This document shows positions 15,725 through 23,853 of a stretch of DNA of 64,000 nucleotides, piece after piece. A model generated the notes under the pieces. That model was given only the letters and a program-made list of their open reading frames with translations. It made no database searches and had not been told where the DNA came from. A program made the position numbers and the translations under genes. How positions within the stretch are numbered: the stretch's first letter is position 1; each line of letters opens with the position of its first letter. This stretch comes from Streptomyces sp. VRA16 Mangrove soil (GTDB taxonomy: Bacteria > Actinomycetota > Actinomycetes > Streptomycetales > Streptomycetaceae): contig NZ_JAFVLN010000005.1 in assembly GCF_017377775.1 (NCBI RefSeq), positions 248,001 through 312,000 of the forward strand, in the 5' to 3' direction.

Positions 15725-15916
15725 CTACCGGTCCGCCCGCCTACGACGGCGCCGAATCCGCTCCCCCAGCTCCCCACCGATCAGGAGGCAACCCGCCATG
15801 ACCCCGAGCCCCGATGGGTCGCCCGCATCGAACACCCACCGCGCAACTGCCCACACCAGCACGCCCCACACCGTCGACAGTGCGAGCACCATTGCCAACC
15901 GCCGAATCCACCCCAT
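15725..15916 (-). CDS. Small membrane protein with basic tail
   Basis: A 63-residue ORF from ATG at 15916. A first membrane helix is at residues 7-27 (MVLALSTVWGVLVWAVARWV), then a Gly-rich turn, then a second weaker helix (LGVMAGCLLIGGEL) and a poly-Arg C-terminus. No family is recognised. Confidence 0.5.
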   Translation of the reverse strand: MGWIRRLAMVLALSTVWGVLVWAVARWVFDAGDPSGLGVMAGCLLIGGELGERIRRRRRRADR

Positions 15917-16077
15917 GACCACCAAACTCTCCCGTGGCTCGCCACGCACGTCCTGTACGGCGGGCCGAGACCGAGCGCGACGCCTCGTACCGCGAGCGCG
16001 CACACCTCGTCGCCCTCCGCTCCGCCATGACCACCGGCGCCGTCATCGCCCCGGCCAACGACCCGGAATCGCCCCTC

Positions 16078-16311
16078 TCAGCGCCGCCGGTCCTCTGGCC
16101 ACGCAAAGAGACGGTGACGACGGCCGAACTCCACCGCCCGCTCGTTGAACCGTCGACGCAGCCACGTCATCCACATCACCAACGGGGTCGCGACCACCCC
16201 TGCCCCCAGCGCCAGCCACCAACCGATGCCGCTGAAGCGCCAGACCAGGACCAGGACGACGTAGATCGCTACCGCGCTCAGGACGTACCGCGTTCTCCTC
16301 GAAAGATTCAT
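16078..16311 (-). CDS. Small two-helix membrane protein with basic tail
   Basis: A 77-residue ORF from ATG at 16311 with two hydrophobic helices (residues 9-25, VLSAVAIYVVLVLVW, and 31-51, WLALGAGVVATPLVMWM). A cytoplasmic Arg-rich tail with FNERAVEFGRRHRLF follows. It resembles its neighbour at 15725 in layout, but I see no clear sequence identity between them. Confidence 0.55.
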   Translation of the reverse strand: MNLSRRTRYVLSAVAIYVVLVLVWRFSGIGWWLALGAGVVATPLVMWMTWLRRRFNERAVEFGRRHRLFAWPEDRRR

Positions 16312-16517
16312 TCGGACCGAATACCCCCGCTCTTGCGAACACAACGAAGGGGCGCGCCCAGTTGGGCTCCTTCTGCCGCCGACTCCGCGGCTACCTCGCC
16401 CACCTCGAAAGCGCCGAGCAGCGGGTGGGCTTCCTTCATATTGATCTTCGCCGGTAGATCGTCTGGCGTGGCCGATGTCTGTTTGCACCGGCCGGAATAT
16501 GCACTCACGGTCGTCGG

Positions 16518-17090
16518 TTGCAGCGGAACGTGCACCATCCTCACGAGCCGCCCAGCGGCATACACCCGCTGCTTGCCAGGCGCTTCAGTCCCTACCTGTT
16601 CGATCCGTCGGCGGTGGTCGACGACCAAGCCCTCGGACTGCTGCTGGAAGCCGCGCGGTGGGCGCCATCGGCGGGGAACTCCCAGCCGTGGGGCTTCTTC
16701 ATTGGCAGGCCTGGTGAGCCGGAGCATGACCGGCTGATCCCTCACCTTGCACCGAGCTCGGCCCGCTGGGCTACGGATGCGAGCCTGCTCGTCGTCACGC
16801 TGACGCGCCGACACGTAGATGGAACCCAGCTGTTGTACTCCGAGTTCGCGGCCTACGACCTCGGCCAGGCCGTCGCCCACATGACTGTTCAGGCTCAGGC
16901 CATGGGACTCGCCGCGCACCAATTCCGAGCCTTCGACCTGGAAGGGCTCACCAAGGAGCTGGCTCCGAATCCGGGCTGGGTGATCGTCTCCATGATCGCG
17001 CTGGGCAAGGCAGCTGACAGCCCCTCAGAGCTCCGTGACCGGCGTAGCGCCGCGCACTTGCGCTCTGCTCCCTGGTCGCCGACGGAGTAG
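16518..17090 (+). CDS. Nitroreductase-family FMN oxidoreductase
   Basis: A protein of about 190 residues of the nitroreductase fold: RRFSPYLFDPSAVVDDQAL at the start, then LLEAARWAPSAGNSQPW, the FMN phosphate-binding segment, and a later AVAHMTVQAQAMGLAAHQ helix that closes the flavin site. These enzymes use NAD(P)H to reduce nitro compounds, quinones or flavins. The TTG at 16518 and the GTG at 16530 are both possible starts, and the second is closer to GCGGA. It stands alone. Confidence 0.85.
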   Translation: MQRNVHHPHEPPSGIHPLLARRFSPYLFDPSAVVDDQALGLLLEAARWAPSAGNSQPWGFFIGRPGEPEHDRLIPHLAPSSARWATDASLLVVTLTRRHVDGTQLLYSEFAAYDLGQAVAHMTVQAQAMGLAAHQFRAFDLEGLTKELAPNPGWVIVSMIALGKAADSPSELRDRRSAAHLRSAPWSPTE

Positions 17091-17330
17091 GCGACGGGTC
17101 GGAACCGGGTCGCGATGTCAGTGGGCTGGGTTAGGTTCGCTGGTCGCCGCCCTGACGACTGAGTGTGATCCGCTGGCGGAGGACCTGGTCTTCGCGCTTG
17201 TTCACGCCCTGTTTCCGGTTCCGTGACGGGGCCGACCTGGTGCCGCCGGCTGGGGTCTGACCGCGGATCAGGCGGCTCGTACTCGTGCCGGAGAGTCGGG
17301 CGAGCACCGGCTGACGGTGCGGCGCCGCGC

Positions 17331-18557
17331 TCACCGGGCAGACAGCGGCTGCGGTTCCGGCACGGCCAGCTCCGTCAGCAGATGCGCGTACTTCTCGGGC
17401 CGGGTCTCGAAGTCGACCCGAGCGACGATCCCGGCCGGATCCGCGTCGGGACCGCGCAGCAGGTCGATCGACGTCTGAGCGAACTTGTCGACGGAGCCGC
17501 GCTGTTCGACCGTGGCGAGCAGTCGACGCAGCTCGCCCACCGCGTACTTGGCCGCTTCGCGTTCCTTCGCGTCCGCTCGTAGCATCTGCCGCTGGTCGGC
17601 CGCGGGCTCGGCCCTCTCCAGCAGGGGGCCGAGCAGGGCCGCCAACTCGGTCGCGCTCTGTACGGTGGCCCGGCCCTCGGGACCGACCCGGACCAGCACG
17701 CTCAGCGCGTTGAGCAGGTCGGCGACGCGCGGGTCGGACCGCTCCAGGAGTTCCCGGCCCGCGCCGGCCCGCACCGCACCCTCGGCCAGCACCTGCGCCG
17801 CGGCGGTCAGCCGCTCTGCCGCGCCCGGCTCCACACCGGGCATCCGCGACAGCACCGACGTCCCGGCATCGAGCACGTCCCGCGCGGTCCGTGTGCCGCA
17901 CCGCCGCAGTTCCGCAGCGTCGAACCCACCGTCCGTCGCGTGCCGCAACTCCTCGATGGACACTCGGCCGAGGGCCTCGTCCACCAAGGACTGCCGCAAC
18001 GGCTCCCATGCCGCACGCACCGCGTCCACGGCCCGCGCGTGATCCTGCGCGAGTCGACTCGCGACCTGCTCCAGGCACCGTGCCGTACGGACGACCGCGG
18101 GACTGGCACCGCTGAGCCGGTACAGCGAGCGGATACTGCCGCCGGTGACCCCCACGATGAGCACCACGAGCGACAGCCCGACCAGGTCGTCCGAGAGGTC
18201 CATCGCGTTGCCGCGCTCCGCGTCTCCTTGGCCGAGGACGAAGAGGTCGCCCTTGCGGAAGCCTTCGGTCACCATCCATCCGGTGTCCCAGCCGTGGCCG
18301 GTGTCGGGATCGTAGGCCCGGCCCTTGAGCAGAGAGTCCCGGTCGGGGTCGCACTGGTAGTGGCCCTTGCGCCGCTCCTTGGCGTAGGGGTCGGCCCAGG
18401 AGACGGTGCAGCTCCCGTCGGCCTTCTCGCTCAGCACGGTCAGGTCGACCTGCTTCGTCTCGGGATCTTCCGGAGCCGTCGCATAGACCACGAACGAGAC
18501 CCCGAAGACGACCAGCCCCAGCGCGACCACCCATCGGAAGAACGGCACATGTGTCAC
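17331..18557 (-). CDS. Two-helix membrane protein with a cytoplasmic helix-hairpin-helix-like segment
   Basis: A 408-residue reading from GTG at 18557, preceded by GGGGTGGGG. A membrane helix lies at residues 6-27, then an extracytoplasmic segment of about 95 residues with two Cys (GSCTVSW and YQCDPDRD), then a second helix near 128-145. A long helical cytoplasmic part follows. Near residues 230-260 it reads TARDVLDAGTSVLSRMPGVEPGAAERLTAAAQ, quoted by its parts ARDVLDAGTSVLSRM and PGVEPGAAERL. This has the hxxhPGhGxxxAxxL pattern of helix-hairpin-helix DNA-binding units. No whole-protein family is recognised. Confidence 0.75.
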   Translation of the reverse strand: MTHVPFFRWVVALGLVVFGVSFVVYATAPEDPETKQVDLTVLSEKADGSCTVSWADPYAKERRKGHYQCDPDRDSLLKGRAYDPDTGHGWDTGWMVTEGFRKGDLFVLGQGDAERGNAMDLSDDLVGLSLVVLIVGVTGGSIRSLYRLSGASPAVVRTARCLEQVASRLAQDHARAVDAVRAAWEPLRQSLVDEALGRVSIEELRHATDGGFDAAELRRCGTRTARDVLDAGTSVLSRMPGVEPGAAERLTAAAQVLAEGAVRAGAGRELLERSDPRVADLLNALSVLVRVGPEGRATVQSATELAALLGPLLERAEPAADQRQMLRADAKEREAAKYAVGELRRLLATVEQRGSVDKFAQTSIDLLRGPDADPAGIVARVDFETRPEKYAHLLTELAVPEPQPLSAR

Positions 18558-18666
18558 TCGACCCCACCCCCGATCCGCACGTTGTTGCGTGCGCAACTAT
18601 TTCAGGGTGCAGAAGATCAGGACAAGTCCGCGAAGTCGAGATCGCGCTGCCCGGACGGCGCCGAGG

Positions 18667-19278
18667 TCACATGCTCCGCCGGGCGGCCTGGGCACGTGCG
18701 GGCAGCGCCTGCGCGAGCGCGTCCACGGTCACGCCCACCACGGCTCGCAGCTGCGCCGGGCTCGCTCCGGATCGGCTCATGACGGCGAGCGACTGGTTCA
18801 CGGCCGCCGCGTGCACGGCGAAGGCGTCGGCGTCCCCGTCGCTCATCCCGCCGGCCTTCAGCGCGGTACGCAGTCGCTGACACTGGGCGCCGAGTGCCCG
18901 CTCGGTGTGCGCGGCGACGGCCGGGCTGAGGACGGGAATGCCCATGGCCGACTGGGCGACCAGGCATCCGTCGGGCAGGTCGGGATCGGCGATGCGGTCG
19001 AGCGTGACGTCGAAGAACGCGCGGACGGCCGCGACGGCGTCGCAGGCCGCGTCCGCCAGGGCGGCGTCGTACTTCCCGCCGTAGCGCGCGGCGTAGCGAT
19101 CCAGGCAGCGCAGGAACAGCGTGTCCTTGTCGCCGAGCGAGGAGTAGATCGAGCTGCGGTTCAGGCCGGTGGCCCGCGACAGGTCGTCGAGCGAGGTGTC
19201 GGCGTACCCCGCGTGCCAGAACTGGATCATCGCGGCGTCGAGCGCCGTATCCATGTCGAACTGCTTCTTGCCTGCCAC
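18667..19278 (-). CDS. TetR-family repressor
   Basis: A 203-residue TetR protein starting GTG at 19278, with the HTH FDMDTALDAAMIQFWHAGY and TSLDDLSRATGLNRSSIYSSLGDK. The C-terminal domain (YAARYGGKYD, DGCLVAQSAMG) is like the TetR_C family of YxaF/LmrA-type repressors. It is divergent from the alpha/beta hydrolase gene at 19510. A perfect inverted repeat with 10-bp arms lies between them. Confidence 0.92.
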   Translation of the reverse strand: MAGKKQFDMDTALDAAMIQFWHAGYADTSLDDLSRATGLNRSSIYSSLGDKDTLFLRCLDRYAARYGGKYDAALADAACDAVAAVRAFFDVTLDRIADPDLPDGCLVAQSAMGIPVLSPAVAAHTERALGAQCQRLRTALKAGGMSDGDADAFAVHAAAVNQSLAVMSRSGASPAQLRAVVGVTVDALAQALPARAQAARRSM

Positions 19279-19332
19279 GTGGCACGTCCCGCCGGTGTCG
19301 GTGTCGGTGTTCCGGATGCTGTCCCAGATCTT

Positions 19333-19356
19333 ATCTTGAACTAGTCAGTTCAAGAT
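19333..19356. promoter_or_regulatory. TetR operator with perfect 10-bp arms
   Basis: ATCTTGAACT (19333-19342) pairs with AGTTCAAGAT (19347-19356) around AGTC. It is AT-rich against a GC-rich background and sits between the divergent TetR and hydrolase genes. Confidence 0.8.
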
Positions 19357-19509
19357 GTGTTAGCTTGCGGGCCAGGCCGTGACCGGGGCTCACAACGAAC
19401 CGGGACACCGCGGCGGACATCCCCGCCATCGCCGCCTCCCCCTGCTCCGCCGCGTTCCGCCCCCGGGCGAACCGCCGGACCAGCACGTTCCGACCCCTTG
19501 GAAGATCAC

Positions 19510-20484
19510 ATGAGCGTCTCCGCAGACCACCCCGTCCACGGCCTGCCCCTGCACGGCCTCACCGGCTTCACCCACCACTGGGTCGACGCGGGCGGCATCC
19601 GCCTTCACGCCGTCGAAGGCGGCCGGCCGACCGGTCCGGCCGTCGTCCTGCTCGCCGGGTTCCCGCAGACCTGGCGGGCCTGGCGCAAGGTCATGCCGCA
19701 TCTCGCCGACCGGTTCCGTGTCATCGCGATCGACCTGCCGGGCCAGGGCCACTCCGAACGCCCGGCGCGCGGCTACGACACTCACACGGTCGCCGCCCAC
19801 GTCCACGCCGCCGCGACAGCACTCGGGGCGCCCACCTACTGGCTGGCCGCGCACGACATCGGCGCCTGGGTCGCCTTCTCCCTCGCCCTCAACCACGAGA
19901 GCGATCTGCACGGACTGGCCCTGCTGGACGCCGGGATCCCCGGCGTCACCCTCCCGGACTCGATTCCCACCGACCCGGCCCGCGCCTGGAAGACCTGGCA
20001 CTTCGCGTTCCACCTCGTGCCCGACCTGCCGGAGACCCTGCTCGCCGACCGCGAACGGGAGTACGTCAGCTGGTTCCTGAGGGCGAAGGCCCTGGACCCC
20101 GGCGCCTTCGACGACGCCGACCTCGACCACTACGCGGCGGCCCTCGCCGCCGACGGCGGCCTGAGCGCCTCCCTCGCCTACTACCGGGACGCGGCCGAGT
20201 CGGCACGCAGGAACCACGAGGCGCTCGGCCGACGGCACTTGACCCTGCCCGTCCTCGGCATGTCCAGCAGCCACGGCTCCATCCCGGACATGGCGGCCTC
20301 CCTCGGCCCGTGGGCCGACAACACCACCTCCGTGGTCGTGCCCGACGCCGGGCACTTCATCCCCGACGAACAGCCCGAAGCCGTCGCTGCCGCGCTGACC
20401 GGGTTCATCGCCGGCGGTGATCCGTCCGGCCCGTCTCACGGGGTGACGCCGTCGCGCTCGCGGTCCACCCGGCCGGTGTCCTGA
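19510..20484 (+). CDS. Alpha/beta hydrolase, epoxide hydrolase or dehalogenase-like
   Basis: A 324-residue alpha/beta hydrolase. The oxyanion loop is LAGFPQTWRAWRKVMPHLAD, the strand-5 nucleophile elbow is AHDIGAWVAF with Asp as likely nucleophile, and the catalytic His is in DAGHFIPDEQPE. An Asp nucleophile points to epoxide hydrolases and haloacid or haloalkane dehalogenases rather than esterases. The ATG at 19510 has GGAAGA upstream; the open frame before it is Pro-rich and not family-like. Divergent to a TetR gene, it is probably induced by a xenobiotic or metabolite. Its last 49 bases overlap the convergent EamA gene. Confidence 0.88.
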   Translation: MSVSADHPVHGLPLHGLTGFTHHWVDAGGIRLHAVEGGRPTGPAVVLLAGFPQTWRAWRKVMPHLADRFRVIAIDLPGQGHSERPARGYDTHTVAAHVHAAATALGAPTYWLAAHDIGAWVAFSLALNHESDLHGLALLDAGIPGVTLPDSIPTDPARAWKTWHFAFHLVPDLPETLLADREREYVSWFLRAKALDPGAFDDADLDHYAAALAADGGLSASLAYYRDAAESARRNHEALGRRHLTLPVLGMSSSHGSIPDMAASLGPWADNTTSVVVPDAGHFIPDEQPEAVAAALTGFIAGGDPSGPSHGVTPSRSRSTRPVS

Positions 20485-21374
20485 CGCGGGAGACCCGCTG
20501 ACGGCGGACGCTTTCCGCCGCGGCGGCCGGGCCGCGCGGGCCGGCCGAGGACGACTCCGGCCAGGACCAGGACCAGCCCGCACAGTTGCTGCCCGGCCAA
20601 CGGCTCCGCGGCGAGGGCCGTACCGAGCAGCACGCCCGTGACCGGGTTGAGCAGGCCGATCAGCCCCACGGTCCCGGCGGGCAGATGCCGAAGGCCGGTG
20701 AACCACGCCACGAAGGCCAACGCGGTCGCGATCAGCGCGACGTAGGCGAACGCGAGCAGCGCCGACGGGGAGAGCGCGGGAGGACGGCCCTCCGCGACCG
20801 CGGCGACGGGCAGCAGGAACAGACCGCCCGCCGTCAACTGCCAGGCGGTCGAGGCGAGTACGTCCACGCCGGCGCTCCACCGCTTGGTGAGGAGGTGACC
20901 GAAGGACGAGACCAGCAGCGCGGCAGCCGAGGCGAGGATGCCGGGCACGCTGGTCCCGTCCGTGCCCGTGAACAGCATGAGACACACCCCGGTGAGCCCG
21001 ATCACGGCGCCGCCGAGGTGGGCGGCGCGGGGCCGCTCGGACACCACAGGCCAGGCGATGAGCATCATCGCCAGCGGGGACACCGCCATCACGGTCGAGG
21101 CGATGCTCGTCGCGAGCAGTTGCGAGGCGACGTAGACGAGCACGAAGAACACGCTCACGTTGAGCAGCCCCAGCACGGCGGACCGCCACCACCACGTGCC
21201 GCGCGGGCGCTGCCTGCGGACCGCCAGCAGGACCAGGCCGGCGGGCAGCGCCCGGAACGCGGCTCCGTACAGCGGGCTTCCCGCCGGGAGGAACTCGTGC
21301 GTGACGTAGTAGTTGGCCCCCCATGCCACCGGCGCGACCGCGGTCAGCGCCACCCAGCGTGCATTAGCTTCCAT
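20436..21374 (-). CDS. EamA/DMT-family exporter
   Basis: A 312-residue protein with ten hydrophobic helices in two EamA repeats: APVAWGANYYVTHEFLP in the first, FGHLLTKRW and YVALIATALAFVAWFTGL in the second. DMT proteins export metabolites or drugs. The C-terminal tail is basic and disordered, and it overlaps the end of the convergent hydrolase gene by 49 bases. The start ATG at 21374 lies inside a 12-bp palindrome, and a MarR gene is divergent, so MarR repression of the exporter is likely. Confidence 0.9.
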   Translation of the reverse strand: MEANARWVALTAVAPVAWGANYYVTHEFLPAGSPLYGAAFRALPAGLVLLAVRRQRPRGTWWWRSAVLGLLNVSVFFVLVYVASQLLATSIASTVMAVSPLAMMLIAWPVVSERPRAAHLGGAVIGLTGVCLMLFTGTDGTSVPGILASAAALLVSSFGHLLTKRWSAGVDVLASTAWQLTAGGLFLLPVAAVAEGRPPALSPSALLAFAYVALIATALAFVAWFTGLRHLPAGTVGLIGLLNPVTGVLLGTALAAEPLAGQQLCGLVLVLAGVVLGRPARPGRRGGKRPPSAGLPRQDTGRVDRERDGVTP

Positions 21375-21402
21375 GGAAGACAATATAACTTCCCGGGAAG
21401 CT
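21368..21402. promoter_or_regulatory. Pair of MarR-type palindromes over the exporter start
   Basis: CTTCCATGGAAG (21368-21379) and CTTCCCGGGAAG (21389-21400) are both perfect 12-bp palindromes with centres 21 bp apart, that is, two helical turns. The first spans the exporter start codon and the second lies in the promoter gap before the MarR gene. Confidence 0.8.
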
Positions 21403-21413
21403 ATGCTGGTGGC

Positions 21414-21938
21414 ATGGAAGAACGGCACTCCCTGGACCGCGTGGCCCGCATCCAGGCCGACTGGCGCCGCGAGCGGCCCGACCTCGACACCTCCCCACAG
21501 GCGGTGATCGGCCGGCTGCACCGCCTGGCGGACCGGCTCACCGAGGAACTCCGCCTCGTCTACGGCCGGTACGGACTCAGCGAGGGCGAGTTCGACGTGC
21601 TGTGCGCGCTGCGCCGCGCCGGCGAGCCGTTCGAGCGGGCACCGGGCGAGCTCGCCGCCCACACCATGGTCACCACCGGGGCGATGACCAAGCGCATCGA
21701 CCGCCTGGAGCGGGCCGGCCTCGTCACCCGCCGCCGTTCCGCCGACGATCAGCGCGGCCGCATCGTCGCCCTCACCGGCCCCGGTCGCGAACTGATCGAC
21801 GAGGCGTTCACCGACCACATGCGCAACGAGCGGCGCCTGCTGAATCTCCTGACCCCCACCGAGGCCGCGGCGCTCGAACCACTGCTCACGACGTGGCTCT
21901 CCCGCATCGACCGGCCCGAACCGGCCGCGCCCCACTGA
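21414..21938 (+). CDS. MarR-family regulator
   Basis: A 174-residue MarR protein: LSEGEFDVLCALRRAG, then GELAAHTMVTTGAMTKRIDRLERAGLV as the recognition helix and wing (quoted by GELAAHTMVTTGAMTKRI), and RRRSADDQRGRIVALTGPG. It is divergent from the EamA exporter with a 39-bp gap holding its probable operators. A TATGCT hexamer a few bases before the ATG suggests a very short or absent leader. Confidence 0.93.
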   Translation: MEERHSLDRVARIQADWRRERPDLDTSPQAVIGRLHRLADRLTEELRLVYGRYGLSEGEFDVLCALRRAGEPFERAPGELAAHTMVTTGAMTKRIDRLERAGLVTRRRSADDQRGRIVALTGPGRELIDEAFTDHMRNERRLLNLLTPTEAAALEPLLTTWLSRIDRPEPAAPH

Positions 21939-22098
21939 CCGGACCCCGCGCCCTGCGAAGAGTTGCGACGAGCGTCCAGCAAGTTTGTGACGCATATGCC
22001 AAACTGCTCCAGGCGTCGGCACGTTCCCCCGTGGCGGCGTCGGCCACCCCAACAGAGCGTTCGCCCTTGCCGACGCGGATCGATGGAGCCTCGTTCGT

Positions 22099-22614
22099 GT
22101 GACAGCCTCCCTGATATCCCCCGGGGCTCAGTGGCTGGCCCACTGCCACTCCAGGCCAGGGCACATCCAGGAGCAGTGGGAACTCACCCTGACCGCCCGG
22201 ATACCGGTGGGGATCCGCTTCGATGTGCTGAGCATGCTGCAGCCGCTGGCCCTGACCCTGCTCTGGGAGCTGGCCGCCGAGGCCGAGGGGATCCCCGTCC
22301 TGGAGGAACACGCCCAACGCCCCGCCTTCCACTTCCTCGTACGCCCCGGCGGCATGGACGGCTGGCCGCACTCCCCCGACACGACGATCCTCACCCGCGG
22401 CGCGATGTTCACCGTGCCCTCCCCCGCGGACGATGCCGTCGTCGGTGCCCAGCAGCACGGACTGCTGTGGCGCACGGCCCCCGACGGCACCGGACGGGTG
22501 GCCGACCCCGACGTCCTGCGCGCCGCGCTCGCCCGGGCCCGCGACCCCGAACGCCAGGCCGCCCGGGTCCGCGCCGCACGCTCCGACTTCTGGGGCTCCC
22601 GGCACACGAGGTGA
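22099..22614 (+). CDS. Conserved streptomycete-type protein of unknown function
   Basis: A 171-residue soluble protein from GTG at 22099. The middle reads TARIPVGIRFDVLSMLQPLAL, and further on HFLVRPGGMDGWPHSPD, TRGAMFTVPSPADD and LLWRTAPDGTGRVADPDVL. This layout (a value check, a glycine-rich loop and a threshold block) recalls the short streptomycete proteins that resemble the N-terminal domain of primase-polymerases. No catalytic motif is convincing. Its stop is 13 bases from the convergent lipoprotein gene. Confidence 0.6.
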   Translation: MTASLISPGAQWLAHCHSRPGHIQEQWELTLTARIPVGIRFDVLSMLQPLALTLLWELAAEAEGIPVLEEHAQRPAFHFLVRPGGMDGWPHSPDTTILTRGAMFTVPSPADDAVVGAQQHGLLWRTAPDGTGRVADPDVLRAALARARDPERQAARVRAARSDFWGSRHTR

Positions 22615-22627
22615 GAGCCCCGGGCCC

Positions 22628-23308
22628 CTACTTGGTCGTGTGGGTGGGGTAGACCTCGACATCGGTGTAGGCGCCCTTGATGTCCCCGGCGCCCTCGGGC
22701 CACGCCAGGCTCACGGTGTGGGTCTCGTTCGGAGGCGTCACCAGGATGTCGGTCGGGGACGCGAGGCTGCTGCCGCTGCTGTCGATGGCGTAGGCGAGGT
22801 CGAAGACGGCGGCGTCGCCGGGCTTCAGGGTGGTGATGCGCGGCTGGGCGTTGCCGCGCGCGATGGGGTTCGAGGTGTGGTCGACGTCCTTGATGTCGAC
22901 GCCCGGGAAGCCCGTGGCGGAGCAGGTGGTCGAACCCCGGTTGATCATCGTGATGTCGATCCGGCCGGTCTCCTTGTCGGGAGCGGCGTCCTGGGCGTCG
23001 ATGGCCAGGTCCTGCGTCTTGCAGAACGTGACCTTGGCGCCGGCATTGGTGGCGCCGCCCGCGGCATCGTTCGTCCCGCCGGAACTCGGCTTCGCGTCAC
23101 CGGCCTGTGCACCGCCGGAGCCCGAACCGCTGTCCGACGTCGAGCCGCCGTTCGCGGCGGGGGACGAGGACGACGAGGCCGACGGCGCGGACGAGGAACC
23201 CTGGGAGGACGCGTCGCCGCCCGAGCCGTCGTTGTTGTCGCAGGCGGTGAGCGACAGGGCGGCGACGACGGAGATGGCGGCCAGGGCGGTGAGGCGCGTG
23301 GACTTCAT
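22628..23308 (-). CDS. DUF4232 lipoprotein
   Basis: A 226-residue lipoprotein. The signal peptide ends in the lipobox LTAC (Cys23), followed by a Ser/Gly/Ala-rich spacer to about residue 92. A C-terminal DUF4232 domain begins at TFCKTQDLAI. This domain has two conserved Cys (CKTQDL and TTCSATGFPG) and the segment RGNAQPRITTLKPGDAAVF. DUF4232 proteins are common on the surface of Streptomyces and their role is unknown. Confidence 0.9.
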   Translation of the reverse strand: MKSTRLTALAAISVVAALSLTACDNNDGSGGDASSQGSSSAPSASSSSSPAANGGSTSDSGSGSGGAQAGDAKPSSGGTNDAAGGATNAGAKVTFCKTQDLAIDAQDAAPDKETGRIDITMINRGSTTCSATGFPGVDIKDVDHTSNPIARGNAQPRITTLKPGDAAVFDLAYAIDSSGSSLASPTDILVTPPNETHTVSLAWPEGAGDIKGAYTDVEVYPTHTTK

Positions 23309-23325
23309 GCTGTTCCCCCGGAAAC

Positions 23326-23345
23326 GGTGCGGTGCGGTGCGGTGC
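23326..23345. repeat. Four tandem GGTGC units
   Basis: Four perfect 5-bp units lie just upstream of the lipoprotein start at 23308. This is a short simple repeat that could vary in number. Confidence 0.75.
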
Positions 23346-23471
23346 GTGCGGTCGGAAGTATTTGTATCCCGCAGCGAGTCACAGGCGGTTCCTCGCTTTG
23401 TCCTCGTTCTGTCACCGGCGCCGGGGCCTCACCGGCCGCGCCGCAAAGGCGCGTCGAGAGTCAGCAGCCCG

Positions 23472-23660
23472 TCACCGGTCGACCGGCGACACGCGATCGA
23501 ACCCGGTCACGCGCAGGATCCGCCGCACCGACCCCTCCAGGCTGCCGGCCAGGTCGATCACGGTCTCCATGGAGTCGGGCGGCAGGTCCAACTCCCGTTA
23601 CCAGGAATGCAGATGACGCTCGGTGCGGCCCACCACGTCCGCGCACGTTACGGACAGCCG
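23472..23660 (-). pseudogene. Possible decayed gene interrupted by TAA
   Basis: One frame reads SVTCADVVGRTERHLHSW, a TAA stop at 23598-23600, then RELDLPPDSMETVIDL and AGSLEGSVRRILRVTGFDRV to a TGA at 23472. The codons have the strong GC bias of real genes on both sides of the stop, and the protein looks well ordered. I do not recognise the family. The rest of the interval from 23309 to 23853 holds nothing else that I can support apart from the leader of efeO. Confidence 0.3.
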
Positions 23661-23853
23661 TAGGGACTGCCCCCGAAGCCGTCCATGCCAGGGGCCGTCG
23701 TGAGCAGCACTGTCCCGTGCGACGTCGCCTGCGTCTCGGGCGAGGTGAAGCGGGGTGCAATTCTTGGTCATGAGTTTCTGTGCGACCGCTGTTCGAGCCG
23801 GGTGTGCCGCCTAGCATGTGCCCGTCACACACGGAACGACCCGGGAGGCCCGG

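Noticed and set aside
15369..16148. A long open frame on the plus strand across the XRE and small membrane genes
   Set aside because: It is antisense to better supported genes, is rich in Arg, Pro and Ser, and shows no family similarity.
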